This document shows positions 45,108-52,827 of a DNA stretch of 52,827 bases, in pieces. The stretch's first letter is position 1. Each line of letters opens with the position of its first letter. The notes under the pieces were generated by a model. It ran no database searches. It had not been told where the DNA came from and was given only the letters and a program-made list of their open reading frames with translations. This DNA is from JBAJNN01 sp036881905 (lineage in GTDB: Bacteria > Pseudomonadota > Alphaproteobacteria > Rhizobiales > Im1): assembly GCA_036881905.1 (NCBI GenBank), contig JBAJNN010000012.1, positions 1 through 52,827 of the forward strand. The letters are read 5' to 3'. The position numbers and the translations under genes are program-made.

Positions 45108-45542
45108 ATGACGACTTTCCGCGCACCCCTCCGCGTTTACGATGCGAACAAGGATATCGATTCCGACGCCGGGTGGGTCACTGCCATGCAGACCAACACC
45201 ATGGTCTTCGGCGATACCACCAAGGATCTCTTCAACCTTCCGGCCAATTCGCAGATCATCGATTTCTATGTCGATGTGACCACGGCGTTCAACGCTGCAA
45301 CGACCAACACGCTCGATCTCGGCGTGTCGGGAACCCCGGCCCGGTTTGCCGATAACCTGGCGCTGGGTACCGCGGAGCGGGTGCTCGGTTCGTCCGATGC
45401 GTCTCAGCTCGATGAATACGCCAGTACCGGAACGACCGGCATCACGGTGCAGGGCGTTTACGCCCAGACCGGCGCAGCGGCCACGGCCGGCGCGGCCCGG
45501 ATTTCGGTTCTCTACGCGGTTCAGCGCGTCCTGTCGCTCTAA
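45108..45542 (+). CDS. Structural protein, 144 aa
   Basis: ATG at 45108 after GGAG; an upstream frame to 44988 runs through the terminator. Beta-rich, Thr/Ala/Gly-rich (IDFYVDVTTAFNAATTNTLD; GITVQGVYAQTGAAATAGAA). RISVLYAVQRVLSL at the end resembles small virion proteins of phages. Likely a capsid-associated or spike protein. Confidence 0.65.
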   Translation: MTTFRAPLRVYDANKDIDSDAGWVTAMQTNTMVFGDTTKDLFNLPANSQIIDFYVDVTTAFNAATTNTLDLGVSGTPARFADNLALGTAERVLGSSDASQLDEYASTGTTGITVQGVYAQTGAAATAGAARISVLYAVQRVLSL

Positions 45543-45552
45543 GGAGTAGCCC

Positions 45553-45873
45553 ATGGCACGTCCTAGCCAAGTGTCCCAAACAGGTATCGGCAGTACTAAC
45601 TGGGTACCGGTCGATAACCATCTTACGCCGTTTGCTATTGGCTTCGGTGTCGCGACTGTCGGAACGGTTAATTACACGGTGCAACACACGTTTGACGACG
45701 TACAGGACCCGACCGTAACACCGGTGGTATTTCCGCATGAAACTGTCGCAGCCCAGACCGCCAATGCGGACGGGAACTATGCGTTCCCGATACAGGCTAT
45801 CCGGCTGACGGTGAACAGCGGAACCGGTACAGCCAGGTTGCGGCTGATCCAGGCAGGTATCAGGACGGGCTGA
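45553..45873 (+). CDS. Structural hypothetical protein, 106 aa
   Basis: Beta-rich (TVNYTVQHTFDDVQDPTVTP; PIQAIRLTVNSGTGTARLRL). The HTFDD and IRLTVNSGTG signatures occur in small structural proteins near capsid genes of other phages. Stop overlaps the next start. Confidence 0.6.
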   Translation: MARPSQVSQTGIGSTNWVPVDNHLTPFAIGFGVATVGTVNYTVQHTFDDVQDPTVTPVVFPHETVAAQTANADGNYAFPIQAIRLTVNSGTGTARLRLIQAGIRTG

Positions 45874-46064
45874 TGGCGAAGAAGGCAAAACGCGCGCGTA
45901 CGCAGAAGACCTCGGTCGGCTCCAAGGGCCAGAAGAAGGTCGCCAAGGTGATGCGCGAGTTCCACGCGGGCAAGCTGAAATCCAGCAGCGGCCAGAAGGT
46001 GACCAACCCGAAGCAGGCGGCCGCGATCGGTTACTCGGAAGCCCGGCGCAGGAAGAAAAAATAG
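45873..46064 (+). CDS. DUF6496-like small basic protein
   Basis: 63 residues, about a third Lys/Arg (AKKAKRARTQKTSVGSKGQK). The segment VAKVMREFHAGKLKSSSGQK with VTNPKQAAAIGYSEARR is characteristic of a phage family of small basic proteins of unknown function, possibly DNA-binding in the virion. Next gene starts at the following base. Confidence 0.75.
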   Translation: MAKKAKRARTQKTSVGSKGQKKVAKVMREFHAGKLKSSSGQKVTNPKQAAAIGYSEARRRKKK

Positions 46065-46751
46065 ATGGTGGTTTCCGGCACGACAACGTTCGATCTCGAT
46101 GCCCTCGATATTATCGAGGAGGCGTATGAGCGTGCCGGGCTGGAAAGCCGGACAGGCTACGATGTCGTTTCGGCGGCGCGCAGCCTGAACCTGATGTTCC
46201 AGGAATGGGCCAACAAGGGCTTCAATCTCTGGACGGTCGAGGAGCGGCAGCTGGTCCTGGTACAGGGGCAGCTGACCTACACGCTGGGCACCGATATCAT
46301 CAGTGTGCTCGACCACGTCATTCGGCGCGATTCCGGTCAACAGCAGGTCGACTACCAGATCACGCGGATCTCGGTGTCGACCTATGCGCGCCGTACGGTC
46401 AAGAACGTGCAGTCGCGACCGACCGAGATCTATATCGACCGGCAACGCGACGCGCCGGTGATCACGGTCTGGCCGGTACCCGATTCGGGTGATTACACGC
46501 TGATCTACTGGACCCTGCGTCGGATCGACGATGTAGGCGCCAATACCAACAACATGGACGTTCCGTTCCGTTTCCTGCCGGCTGTCACGGCAGGGCTCGC
46601 ATACCGGATCGCCCTGAAGAAACCGCAGGTATCGCGCGATCGCGTGATCATGCTGAAGCAACTGGCGGACGAGGCCTATAACGAAGCGGCGGACGAGGAC
46701 AGGGAGAAGGCAACATTCCGTATCGTACCGCTGACGGATAATCGTCTATGA
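46065..46751 (+). CDS. Head-completion / head-tail adaptor protein (P22 gp4-like)
   Basis: 228 residues. LDIIEEAYERAGLESRTGYD, SLNLMFQEWANKGFNLWTVE, PTEIYIDRQRDAPVITVWPV and LPAVTAGLAYRIALKKP match phage adaptor proteins that dock under the portal after packaging. Coupled by ATGA to the next gene. Confidence 0.75.
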   Translation: MVVSGTTTFDLDALDIIEEAYERAGLESRTGYDVVSAARSLNLMFQEWANKGFNLWTVEERQLVLVQGQLTYTLGTDIISVLDHVIRRDSGQQQVDYQITRISVSTYARRTVKNVQSRPTEIYIDRQRDAPVITVWPVPDSGDYTLIYWTLRRIDDVGANTNNMDVPFRFLPAVTAGLAYRIALKKPQVSRDRVIMLKQLADEAYNEAADEDREKATFRIVPLTDNRL

Positions 46752-47071
46752 CCGCGGCTCGCTACGCGCAGGGGAAACGCGCCCTCGGCATGTGCGACCG
46801 GTGCGGCTTTGTCTACAAGCTGCATGAGCTCCGCTATGAAGTCGAAGATCAGCGCAAGAATGGTTTGAGAGTTTGCAGGGAATGTCTTGATATCGATCAC
46901 CCGCAGCTGAGGCTCGGGGAGATCGTCATTCAGGATCCGGAATCCTTGTTCGATCCACGACCGGATCTGGACGAGAGGGCATCTACCAGTTTCTTTGGAT
47001 GGAACCCGGTAGGGGGGCTCAATATGGTGATCCGTTCCGCAGTCGGGACGGTGACGGTCCAAGCAGACTAA
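46748..47071 (+). CDS. Zinc-ribbon virion-region protein, 107 aa
   Basis: CDRCGFVYKLHELRYEVEDQ and RVCRECLDIDHPQLRLG give two CxxC pairs, a zinc ribbon resembling small conserved proteins in podovirus structural operons. C-terminal half unrecognised. Function unknown. Confidence 0.65.
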   Translation: MTAARYAQGKRALGMCDRCGFVYKLHELRYEVEDQRKNGLRVCRECLDIDHPQLRLGEIVIQDPESLFDPRPDLDERASTSFFGWNPVGGLNMVIRSAVGTVTVQAD

Positions 47072-47082
47072 GGGTATGAACC

Positions 47083-47313
47083 ATGAAGATGAAGAAGTCG
47101 AAAAAGGGTTACCGGTACGGTGGCATGGCCGGTGACATGTCGAAGAAGAGTGGCATGATGCGCTCGAACATGGCCGGTAACGGGTACCGGAATGGTGGCA
47201 TGGCCAAGGGTGGCGGCGGCAGTGGCGTAGGCCGGCTGCAGAAGTCCAGGATGGCGGCCAAATCGGGTAAGGTCATGACCAAACGCGGATACGGAATGGC
47301 GCGAAAGGGCTGA
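47083..47313 (+). CDS. Low-complexity Gly/Met/Lys protein
   Basis: 76 residues made of Gly, Lys, Met, Ser and Arg (KGYRYGGMAGDMSKKSGMMR; YRNGGMAKGGGGSGVGRLQK) with a repeated YRxGGMAxxxx motif. Such basic low-complexity proteins are found in podovirus structural regions, perhaps packaged with DNA. Fits between neighbours with proper spacing. Confidence 0.6.
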   Translation: MKMKKSKKGYRYGGMAGDMSKKSGMMRSNMAGNGYRNGGMAKGGGGSGVGRLQKSRMAAKSGKVMTKRGYGMARKG

Positions 47314-47319
47314 TACTGG

Positions 47320-47970
47320 ATGAATTATCTGGAGCTGCGCACGGCGATAACAGACTATTGCGAGTATGACGAGACGTCTTTCACCTCGAACATACCCCTG
47401 TTCATCCGTCAGGCCGAGCAGCGTATCTTCTTTCTGGCGCAGCTCCCGTTCTTCCGCAGGAACGTCACCGGCAACACGACGCAGGGAAACCGGTTCCTGT
47501 CGCTCCCTACAGTATTGGGTACCGTAAAAGCAATATTCAGTCTCGCGATTCTGGATTCCAACAACGAGGAACAGTACCTCCTCAATAAAGACGTTAACTT
47601 TCTGAGGGCGGCTTACCCGGGAACAGGACAGGGTTTCCCTCGTTACTACGCTCTTTTCGATGACGATACTGCAATGCTGGCACCGGTTCCCAACGGCGAT
47701 TACTTGTGCGAGCTCCATTATTCTTACGAACCGGCATCGCTTACGGCGGGCGCGGATGACGGAACGACATGGCTGAGCGACAACGCCGAGGACGCAATGC
47801 TCTATGGCGCCCTGATCGAGGCCTACACCTACATGAAGGGCGAGGCGGCGCTGCTGAGCGAATACAAGGAACGGTTCGATATCGCGATCGCCCGGCTCAA
47901 GAACCTGGGTGAAGGACGCGATCGCAAGGACACGTATCGGGGTGGTGAATTGAGAGTGCAGGAAACATGA
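47320..47970 (+). CDS. Tail or adaptor structural protein
   Basis: 216 residues. TSNIPLFIRQAEQRIFFLAQ, LPFFRRNVTGNTTQGNRFLS, FPRYYALFDDDTAMLAPVPN and LHYSYEPASLT match a phage adaptor/tail family found near head-completion genes. The C-terminus is helical (EYKERFDIAIARLKNLGEGR). Coupled by ATGA. Confidence 0.7.
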   Translation: MNYLELRTAITDYCEYDETSFTSNIPLFIRQAEQRIFFLAQLPFFRRNVTGNTTQGNRFLSLPTVLGTVKAIFSLAILDSNNEEQYLLNKDVNFLRAAYPGTGQGFPRYYALFDDDTAMLAPVPNGDYLCELHYSYEPASLTAGADDGTTWLSDNAEDAMLYGALIEAYTYMKGEAALLSEYKERFDIAIARLKNLGEGRDRKDTYRGGELRVQET

Positions 47971-48254
47971 GCGAGGGTTTTGTCACGTTGGGGCAGGCGG
48001 AGGTCACCTTGACGAAAGGCCGCGGCCATACCCCGGAAGAGCTGACCGGGATGTGCGTGAAGAAGATTATCTCGGTCGGGCCCGAAGTGCCCGAACCGGC
48101 GCGCGCGCAGGCGCTCGCGTTCAAGGACCATATCGCGCAGGTCGTCCTGCATTACGTCCGGCAGGCGCAGCGGAGCGCCCGCACGACACACGTTAACGAG
48201 CTGATGGCCGCAGACATGCCGGAAGCCGCCGAGCATCTTAGAAAGGGCTCCTGA
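47967..48254 (+). CDS. Hypothetical structural-region protein, 95 aa
   Basis: GHTPEELTGMCVKKIISVGP and helical ALAFKDHIAQVVLHYVRQAQ. A family of small helical proteins beside tail adaptor genes in podovirus-like phages; function unknown. Confidence 0.6.
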   Translation: MSEGFVTLGQAEVTLTKGRGHTPEELTGMCVKKIISVGPEVPEPARAQALAFKDHIAQVVLHYVRQAQRSARTTHVNELMAADMPEAAEHLRKGS

Positions 48255-48256
48255 CC

Positions 48257-48703
48257 ATGCCATTGACGCAGGCATTGACGACCTCGTTCAAACGCGAGCT
48301 GCTCGTCGGAACGCATAACTTCACCAACGGAACCGGGGATGCCTTCAACCTGGCGCTGTTCGCGGCCAATGCGAGTATCCCGTCGGCGTTCGGGCCCGCG
48401 ACGACAAACTACTCGCAGATGGGCGCCGAGGAGACATCCGGTACCGGCTACTCTGCAGGCGGTTCGCCATTGACGAATGTCACGCCGACGACCTCGGGCA
48501 CGACGGCGCTTACGGATTTCGTCGATTTGACTTTCTCGACGGTGACCCTGACTTCGCGTGGCGCGCTGATCTACAATACCGGTGCCGGGAACGCGGCTGT
48601 TGCCGTGCTCGATTTCGGCGCGGACAGGTCGACGACCGCAGGCGATTTCACGATCATCTTCCCGGCTGCCGATGCGAGCAACGCGATCATTCGCCTGGCC
48701 TGA
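48257..48703 (+). CDS. Structural protein, 148 aa
   Basis: Beta-rich, Thr/Ala/Gly-rich (NFTNGTGDAFNLALFAANAS; DFVDLTFSTVTLTSRGALIY; NAAVAVLDFGADRSTTAGDF). The pattern is typical of phage tail or minor virion proteins. Two bases after the previous stop. Confidence 0.65.
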   Translation: MPLTQALTTSFKRELLVGTHNFTNGTGDAFNLALFAANASIPSAFGPATTNYSQMGAEETSGTGYSAGGSPLTNVTPTTSGTTALTDFVDLTFSTVTLTSRGALIYNTGAGNAAVAVLDFGADRSTTAGDFTIIFPAADASNAIIRLA

Positions 48704-48730
48704 TGCCGGTCTTCTGCAAGGAGCTCGTGC

Positions 48731-50500
48731 ATGGCAACGCTGGGCAAATGGGTCAACACGTCAAAGAACCTGATCCTGCCTCCGGCTACGTGGGCGGCGC
48801 CCAGCGGCATGTTCCCCACACAGAGCCGGAACGACAGCAGTGCCTATGCGTTCAATGACACGACGGCGACGCTCACGCTGCCGGCCACGGATCTTGCAGA
48901 CGGCTACCTGATTGTCGCGGCCTACGAGTTCGAGCAGGACCAGGATGCCCGTTTCTCGGGCGAGGGCCGGATCATCCAGGCCTCCGGGACCGGCACGTTT
49001 CGGAGTAATCCCACAGGCGGCTACGCGCGCGACGCCTCCGAAGACAGGGCCTATATCCGTTGCTGGGCTTTTGTCGACAACCCGTCCGCATCGGCGACAT
49101 TCCAGTTCCAGTGGCAGTACGATAACTACCAGGGCCAGTTGCCGAATGCCGGGGTCGTACGATCCGAGTTTGAAGTTATTCCGTTCTTCTATTCGGATAT
49201 CGGGATCTACAGCAGCAGTTCGACCCTGATCTATAGCGGCACGACACCGTTGCAGGTGACCGGCTGGTCCGGCACGGACGGGACCAATATCACACTGACC
49301 AGCAATGTCGTCACCGTGGCGGGCGACAACAAGCGTTATCTGATTCTGGGATCACAGTATTACGAAGGACGGAGCGGCCGGACCCAACGCTGGGGCGGCC
49401 TTGAGATCGACGGGGTGCAGGAGAATGCCGCCAAGGCCTACTGGTATTCGCGTGACAGCAACAGCGACCAGATGGGCGGCATGTATACGTGGCTGATCGA
49501 GACATCGACAGCCGACGTCACGATCGAGACTTTCTGTTACGAGGGCGATGGCCTGCTGGCCGGAGAAGGCGGCAGCGCGTCCACGGGGGCGAACCCGACA
49601 GCGGGCGATCACAGTCTTGTCGTCATCGAGCTGAACGACGGCGCCGAGGTTTTTCAGTCGATCGACGAGACCGGGCTGCAGACACTTCGAACGGCGGGAC
49701 CCGTCGACCTGAACCTGTTCCGTACCACGGACATCAATTTCAGCGATGCGGTTTCATGGGTGCGCGCAAGCAATACCGGCATGGAAGCCCAGAAGGCGAT
49801 GGACGCGCTGGTCGGCACGAACATCTCCGGCGCCTCCTTCGCGGTCACCGATGCGACGCGCTGGACCGGGACCAGCGAACTGACGGTCAACGGAGTCGAG
49901 GATACGACCACGTTTCACGGCAACTATCTCCGGAACCTCGAATTGACCCTTGGGTGGGCGTCGAACAACCTGTCCTTTTTGGCGCTCACGGCAACGCAGG
50001 ATGTCGGGGCCAGTGTGACCGAGCTGGCCGGCACGGAAGGCGGCGGTAACGCCCAGAGCCCGGCCGGCTGGTCCGGCATATGGGGGATCAATCTCGATAC
50101 GCTGCCGCAACAGGCGGTCACGGTCAACGTAACCGGGGTCAGCTCGACGACCGCGGTCGGCAGCGTGACGACGACACGGACAACAGCGGTTTCCGTAACG
50201 GGTATCGTTACGACAAGCGCCGTGGGCCAGGTCGATATTCAGATCGACACAGGCATATCCATACCGGTCACCGGGATCGAGATCCCGACAGTGCTGAGTA
50301 GCGTGGTTATTCAGAGCAGCGTTAATCTGTTCCCTACAGGTATTGCCAGCACGGCGCAGCCAGGGACTGCGACAGTATTGTTGGGCGTTGAGGCGCGGGT
50401 CACTGGCCTCGCCATCACCTCCGGCCTCGGCTCGGTTATGGTATGGTCGGTGATAGATGACATGCAAGACCCGGGCTGGACTGCGATATCGGATGGTTAA
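48731..50500 (+). CDS. Large tail or fibre-type structural protein
   Basis: 589 residues from ATG at 48731 after AAGGAGC. N-terminal beta-rich domains (about 30-440), then from about 455 a series of imperfect repeats of the type VTGVSSTTAVGSV, VTGIVTTSAVGQV, VTGIEIPTVLSSV and VTGLAITSGLGSV. It ends DMQDPGWTAISDG. Repeated beta units suggest a fibre or spike stalk. No enzymatic domain seen. Confidence 0.7.
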   Translation: MATLGKWVNTSKNLILPPATWAAPSGMFPTQSRNDSSAYAFNDTTATLTLPATDLADGYLIVAAYEFEQDQDARFSGEGRIIQASGTGTFRSNPTGGYARDASEDRAYIRCWAFVDNPSASATFQFQWQYDNYQGQLPNAGVVRSEFEVIPFFYSDIGIYSSSSTLIYSGTTPLQVTGWSGTDGTNITLTSNVVTVAGDNKRYLILGSQYYEGRSGRTQRWGGLEIDGVQENAAKAYWYSRDSNSDQMGGMYTWLIETSTADVTIETFCYEGDGLLAGEGGSASTGANPTAGDHSLVVIELNDGAEVFQSIDETGLQTLRTAGPVDLNLFRTTDINFSDAVSWVRASNTGMEAQKAMDALVGTNISGASFAVTDATRWTGTSELTVNGVEDTTTFHGNYLRNLELTLGWASNNLSFLALTATQDVGASVTELAGTEGGGNAQSPAGWSGIWGINLDTLPQQAVTVNVTGVSSTTAVGSVTTTRTTAVSVTGIVTTSAVGQVDIQIDTGISIPVTGIEIPTVLSSVVIQSSVNLFPTGIASTAQPGTATVLLGVEARVTGLAITSGLGSVMVWSVIDDMQDPGWTAISDG

Positions 50501-50506
50501 GGCGAC

Positions 50507-51487
50507 ATGGTAAGCACCTATTCAAATAACTTTCGTTTCGAGCTGATAGCTACGGGCGATCAATCCGGGGTCTGGGGCATCACGACCAACGGTACGCTCG
50601 GGACCCTTCTCGAACAGGCGCTGGGCGGTGTAGGAAATATCCTGCATGACGACACGGCTTCCATCACGTTGACGACGCTGGATGGCGCGGTCGGCCAGGC
50701 ACGCAACGCGGTGCTGGTCATTACCGGGGCCCTGACGGCGGACCGGGAAGTGATCTGCCCCGATATCCAGAAATTGTACATTATCGAGAACGCGACGACG
50801 GGCGGCTTCGGGGTAACCCTGAAGACATCCGGAGGGACGGGTCCGACGATCGGTAACGGCCGCAGTGCGCTGGTCTATTGCGACGGCACCAACGTCAACG
50901 ATGTCAGCAGTAACGTGACGGTCAGCAACGCCAACTGGTCGGGTGACGATCTGGCTGTTGTCAATGGCGGTACGGGCGCGTCGGCGGCGCAGGATGCGCG
51001 CAACAATCTCGGTCTTGAAACAGTCACGCAGCCGGAAGCCGAGGCGGGCACGGCGACGACGACGCGGGCATGGACAGCCGAGCGCGTCAATCAGGCCGTT
51101 CTCGCGGTTACCGAGACCGAGAACCGGCGTATCGCATCGATTACATTCATCATTGACGGCGGCGGCCAGGTCATTGAAACCGGCTTTAAAGGGTACCTTG
51201 AGATTCCATTCGCCGCCACGATCCGGCGCGTGACGACCATGGCGGTGCAGAGCGGGGATATCGTGATCGATATCTGGAAGGACGTATACGGTAACTTCCC
51301 GCCAGACGATACAGACAGTATTACGGCCGGCACGCCGCCGACCCTGTCCAGCGCGGCAAACGCGCAGGATAGCACCCTTACGGGCTGGACCACGGCAATC
51401 GCGGCGGGCGATATCATGGGTTTCAACGTTGACAGTGCCGCGACGATTGAAACGGTTACCGTTGCGCTGGAGGTTCTCAAGACATGA
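50507..51487 (+). CDS. Tail protein, 326 aa
   Basis: The N-terminus (NNFRFELIATGDQSGVWGIT, LEQALGGVGNILHD) is typical of virion proteins next to phage fibres. The middle is glycine-rich with VNGGTGASAAQDARNNLGL, a motif often marking fibre shafts, and the C-terminus is beta-rich (VIDIWKDVYGNFPPDDTDSI). Probably attaches or forms part of the tail fibre. Coupled by ATGA. Confidence 0.7.
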   Translation: MVSTYSNNFRFELIATGDQSGVWGITTNGTLGTLLEQALGGVGNILHDDTASITLTTLDGAVGQARNAVLVITGALTADREVICPDIQKLYIIENATTGGFGVTLKTSGGTGPTIGNGRSALVYCDGTNVNDVSSNVTVSNANWSGDDLAVVNGGTGASAAQDARNNLGLETVTQPEAEAGTATTTRAWTAERVNQAVLAVTETENRRIASITFIIDGGGQVIETGFKGYLEIPFAATIRRVTTMAVQSGDIVIDIWKDVYGNFPPDDTDSITAGTPPTLSSAANAQDSTLTGWTTAIAAGDIMGFNVDSAATIETVTVALEVLKT

Positions 51488-52713
51488 TATCGGGCCTGCA
51501 GGGTATCTACGATCACGCCGAGATTTTTGATTTCGTTACGAAATCGGGTAACGCGCGGTGTTGGCGGATAAATGCCAAAGACGGAGAAGGCGCGGTCCGT
51601 TGGCAAGGGTGGTTTACTTCTAAAGACGCAGCAGATCGCTTTATGGAAGCGATCGAGATCGGTTATATCCCCGATTACCTGCGTCCGGTACCGGTACCGG
51701 TATGGGTGCCGGGAACCGGAGAAGAGCTACTCGAATACGAAATGCAGACAATCGAATTTCTGATCTCTTCTCCGGGCGTACAGCAAAACTGGCCTGTACC
51801 GCTTGATTGGAACGATGTCGACAACACGATTGAAACTCTGGGCGGCGGCGCCAATGGCGAGAACGGTACCGACGGACTCGGCGGCGGCGGCCTTTCCGGA
51901 CGGGGCGGACGGGGTGGGGGAGCAGGCGCGTATTCTGCAGAAACCAACGTCGCGTTGTCCGATCCTACAGCACCCTACACCGTGGGGAACACGTCCGGAG
52001 ACACATGGTTCAACGGCACGTCCCTGACCGTGGCTTCGGTAAGCGCGGAAGGCGGTGCTCTTATCGTTGGCGGCAACGCGCTTAACGGAATCGGAACGAC
52101 CAAATTTTCCGGTGGTAACGGAGGCGGTAACGGAGGCACCAGCCCGGAGGGCGGCGGCGGCGGCGGCGGAGGCGGCGGCAGCGCAGGCCCCGACGGTGCG
52201 GGACGTAACGGAGGTGCGGGCGCGACCGGCAGCAACGACGGTGGGGGCGGCGGAGGTGGCGGCGGCGCTAATGGAGGGTCCAGTTCGGCAGGCGCTAACG
52301 GTGTTGGCGATTCCGGCGGTGCAGGAGGTAATGGACCTAACGGTACAGGTGCAGGATCCGCAGGCGGCGGGGGAGGTCTGGACGGCGGCGGCGGTGGCGG
52401 AAGAAACGAAAATCAGGACGTATCACCTGGGGCTGCTGCCGGAGGTGCGGGCGGCGTGAACATTACATGGACCCCTAACGGGGTAGGCGGCGGAGCCGGC
52501 GGGGGCGGCGGCGGCGCCGGGCTCATAACGGATTTTCCAGGAACCCGCGGAGGACCTGGCGGTGTCTATGGCGGCGGCGGTGCAGGCGGGGGCGGGGGCG
52601 CACGTATCAGTGAAGGGCAAGGCGGCGCTGCGGGGGCCGGGAGCCAGGGTATTATCGTAATCACTTATGCGCCGCGCGGGGGCCGTGTTGGTCAAGGGTA
52701 CGTATTCGGGTAG
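51484..52713 (+). CDS. Glycine-rich tail protein, probable receptor-binding tip
   Basis: 409 residues. Residues 1-110 form a mixed domain; about 125-400 is over half glycine, with runs such as SPEGGGGGGGGGGSAGPDG and GAGSAGGGGGLDGGGGGG. Such glycine-rich domains with polyglycine-type helices form adhesin tips in several phages, and this may bind the host receptor. The C-terminal SQGIIVITYAPRG is a common end of these proteins. Confidence 0.75.
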   Translation: MISGLQGIYDHAEIFDFVTKSGNARCWRINAKDGEGAVRWQGWFTSKDAADRFMEAIEIGYIPDYLRPVPVPVWVPGTGEELLEYEMQTIEFLISSPGVQQNWPVPLDWNDVDNTIETLGGGANGENGTDGLGGGGLSGRGGRGGGAGAYSAETNVALSDPTAPYTVGNTSGDTWFNGTSLTVASVSAEGGALIVGGNALNGIGTTKFSGGNGGGNGGTSPEGGGGGGGGGGSAGPDGAGRNGGAGATGSNDGGGGGGGGGANGGSSSAGANGVGDSGGAGGNGPNGTGAGSAGGGGGLDGGGGGGRNENQDVSPGAAAGGAGGVNITWTPNGVGGGAGGGGGGAGLITDFPGTRGGPGGVYGGGGAGGGGGARISEGQGGAAGAGSQGIIVITYAPRGGRVGQGYVFG

Positions 52714-52719
52714 GAAAGC

Positions 52720-52827
52720 ATGCTCAAACTGACACTCAGACCGGGAATCAACAGGGAAGCGACAGCTTACGCCAATTCAGGCGGCTGGTACGACTGCAAC
52801 CTTGTCCGGTTCCGGCAGGGCTTCCCC
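52720..52827 (+). CDS. 5' fragment of a P22 gp10-like head-completion/stabilisation protein
   Basis: Only 36 codons before the right edge: MLKLTLRPGINREATAYANS then GGWYDCNLVRFRQGFP. The pattern GIN(R)...Y.N.GGWxD.xxVRFRxG is the typical start of P22 gp10-type packaged-DNA stabilisation proteins. Ribosome site AGGAAAG. The remainder is beyond the window. Confidence 0.7.
   Translation, partial: MLKLTLRPGINREATAYANSGGWYDCNLVRFRQGFP

Overview
This window is nearly all of a temperate, tailed double-stranded DNA phage genome with podovirus-like structural genes. It is GC-rich by eye. The host is probably a Gram-negative bacterium, because the lysis genes include an overlapping i-spanin/o-spanin pair; an alphaproteobacterial host is only a guess from several CTTGAC-type -35 boxes. 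A tyrosine integrase indicates lysogeny. Long portal, head-completion and P22 gp10-like genes without a tape measure or sheath suggest a short-tailed virion. Both window ends cut genes, in the lysis cassette on the left and a tail-needle-type gene on the right, so the contig is probably a circularly permuted genome opened in the late region.

Layout. 1-1218 (+): lysis genes. 1193-9664 (-): replication operon read leftward (RHH protein, hypothetical, tRNA-Pro, terminator, DUF2800 nuclease, possible ssDNA-binding protein, family A DNA polymerase with intein, primase-helicase). 9705-12618 (+): VRR-NUC nuclease and SNF2-type helicase with intein. 12612-14367 (-): integrase and two small genes. 14645-15505 (+): unknown gene. 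15611-16820 (-): HTH protein and a compact RNA locus with two units of promoter, tRNA or tRNA-like gene, and hairpin-bounded RNA element. 16740-30341 and 31936-34144 (-): about 45 tightly packed small early-type genes, mostly unknown, including an XRE repressor, a Dam-like methylase, a HAD phosphatase, a deoxyribosyltransferase-like protein and membrane peptides. 30602-31113: an array of 17 GGGACAG heptamers beside an AT-rich tract, a likely origin or operator array, next to an isolated rightward gene. 34329 to the end (+): terminase, portal, GroES-like protein, scaffold, capsid, adaptor and tail genes.

The most unusual features are these. (1) A DNA-polymerase intein has an HNH homing endonuclease gene nested in it in the +1 reading frame, so the intein's linker is a low-complexity by-product of another protein's codons. 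(2) Three inteins of different design interrupt catalytic sites in polymerase, helicase and terminase; the terminase one has class 3 (W-C-T) features. (3) Two RNA elements share a conserved core but have completely different, perfectly paired 13-bp terminal stems, which is strong compensatory evidence for a structured RNA. Each lies behind a tRNA gene under a copied promoter with an NtrC-like palindrome, and one tRNA is an initiator tRNA-fMet. (4) A family of intergenic hairpins sits between small early genes, and in five cases the upstream stop codon lies in the outer stem.
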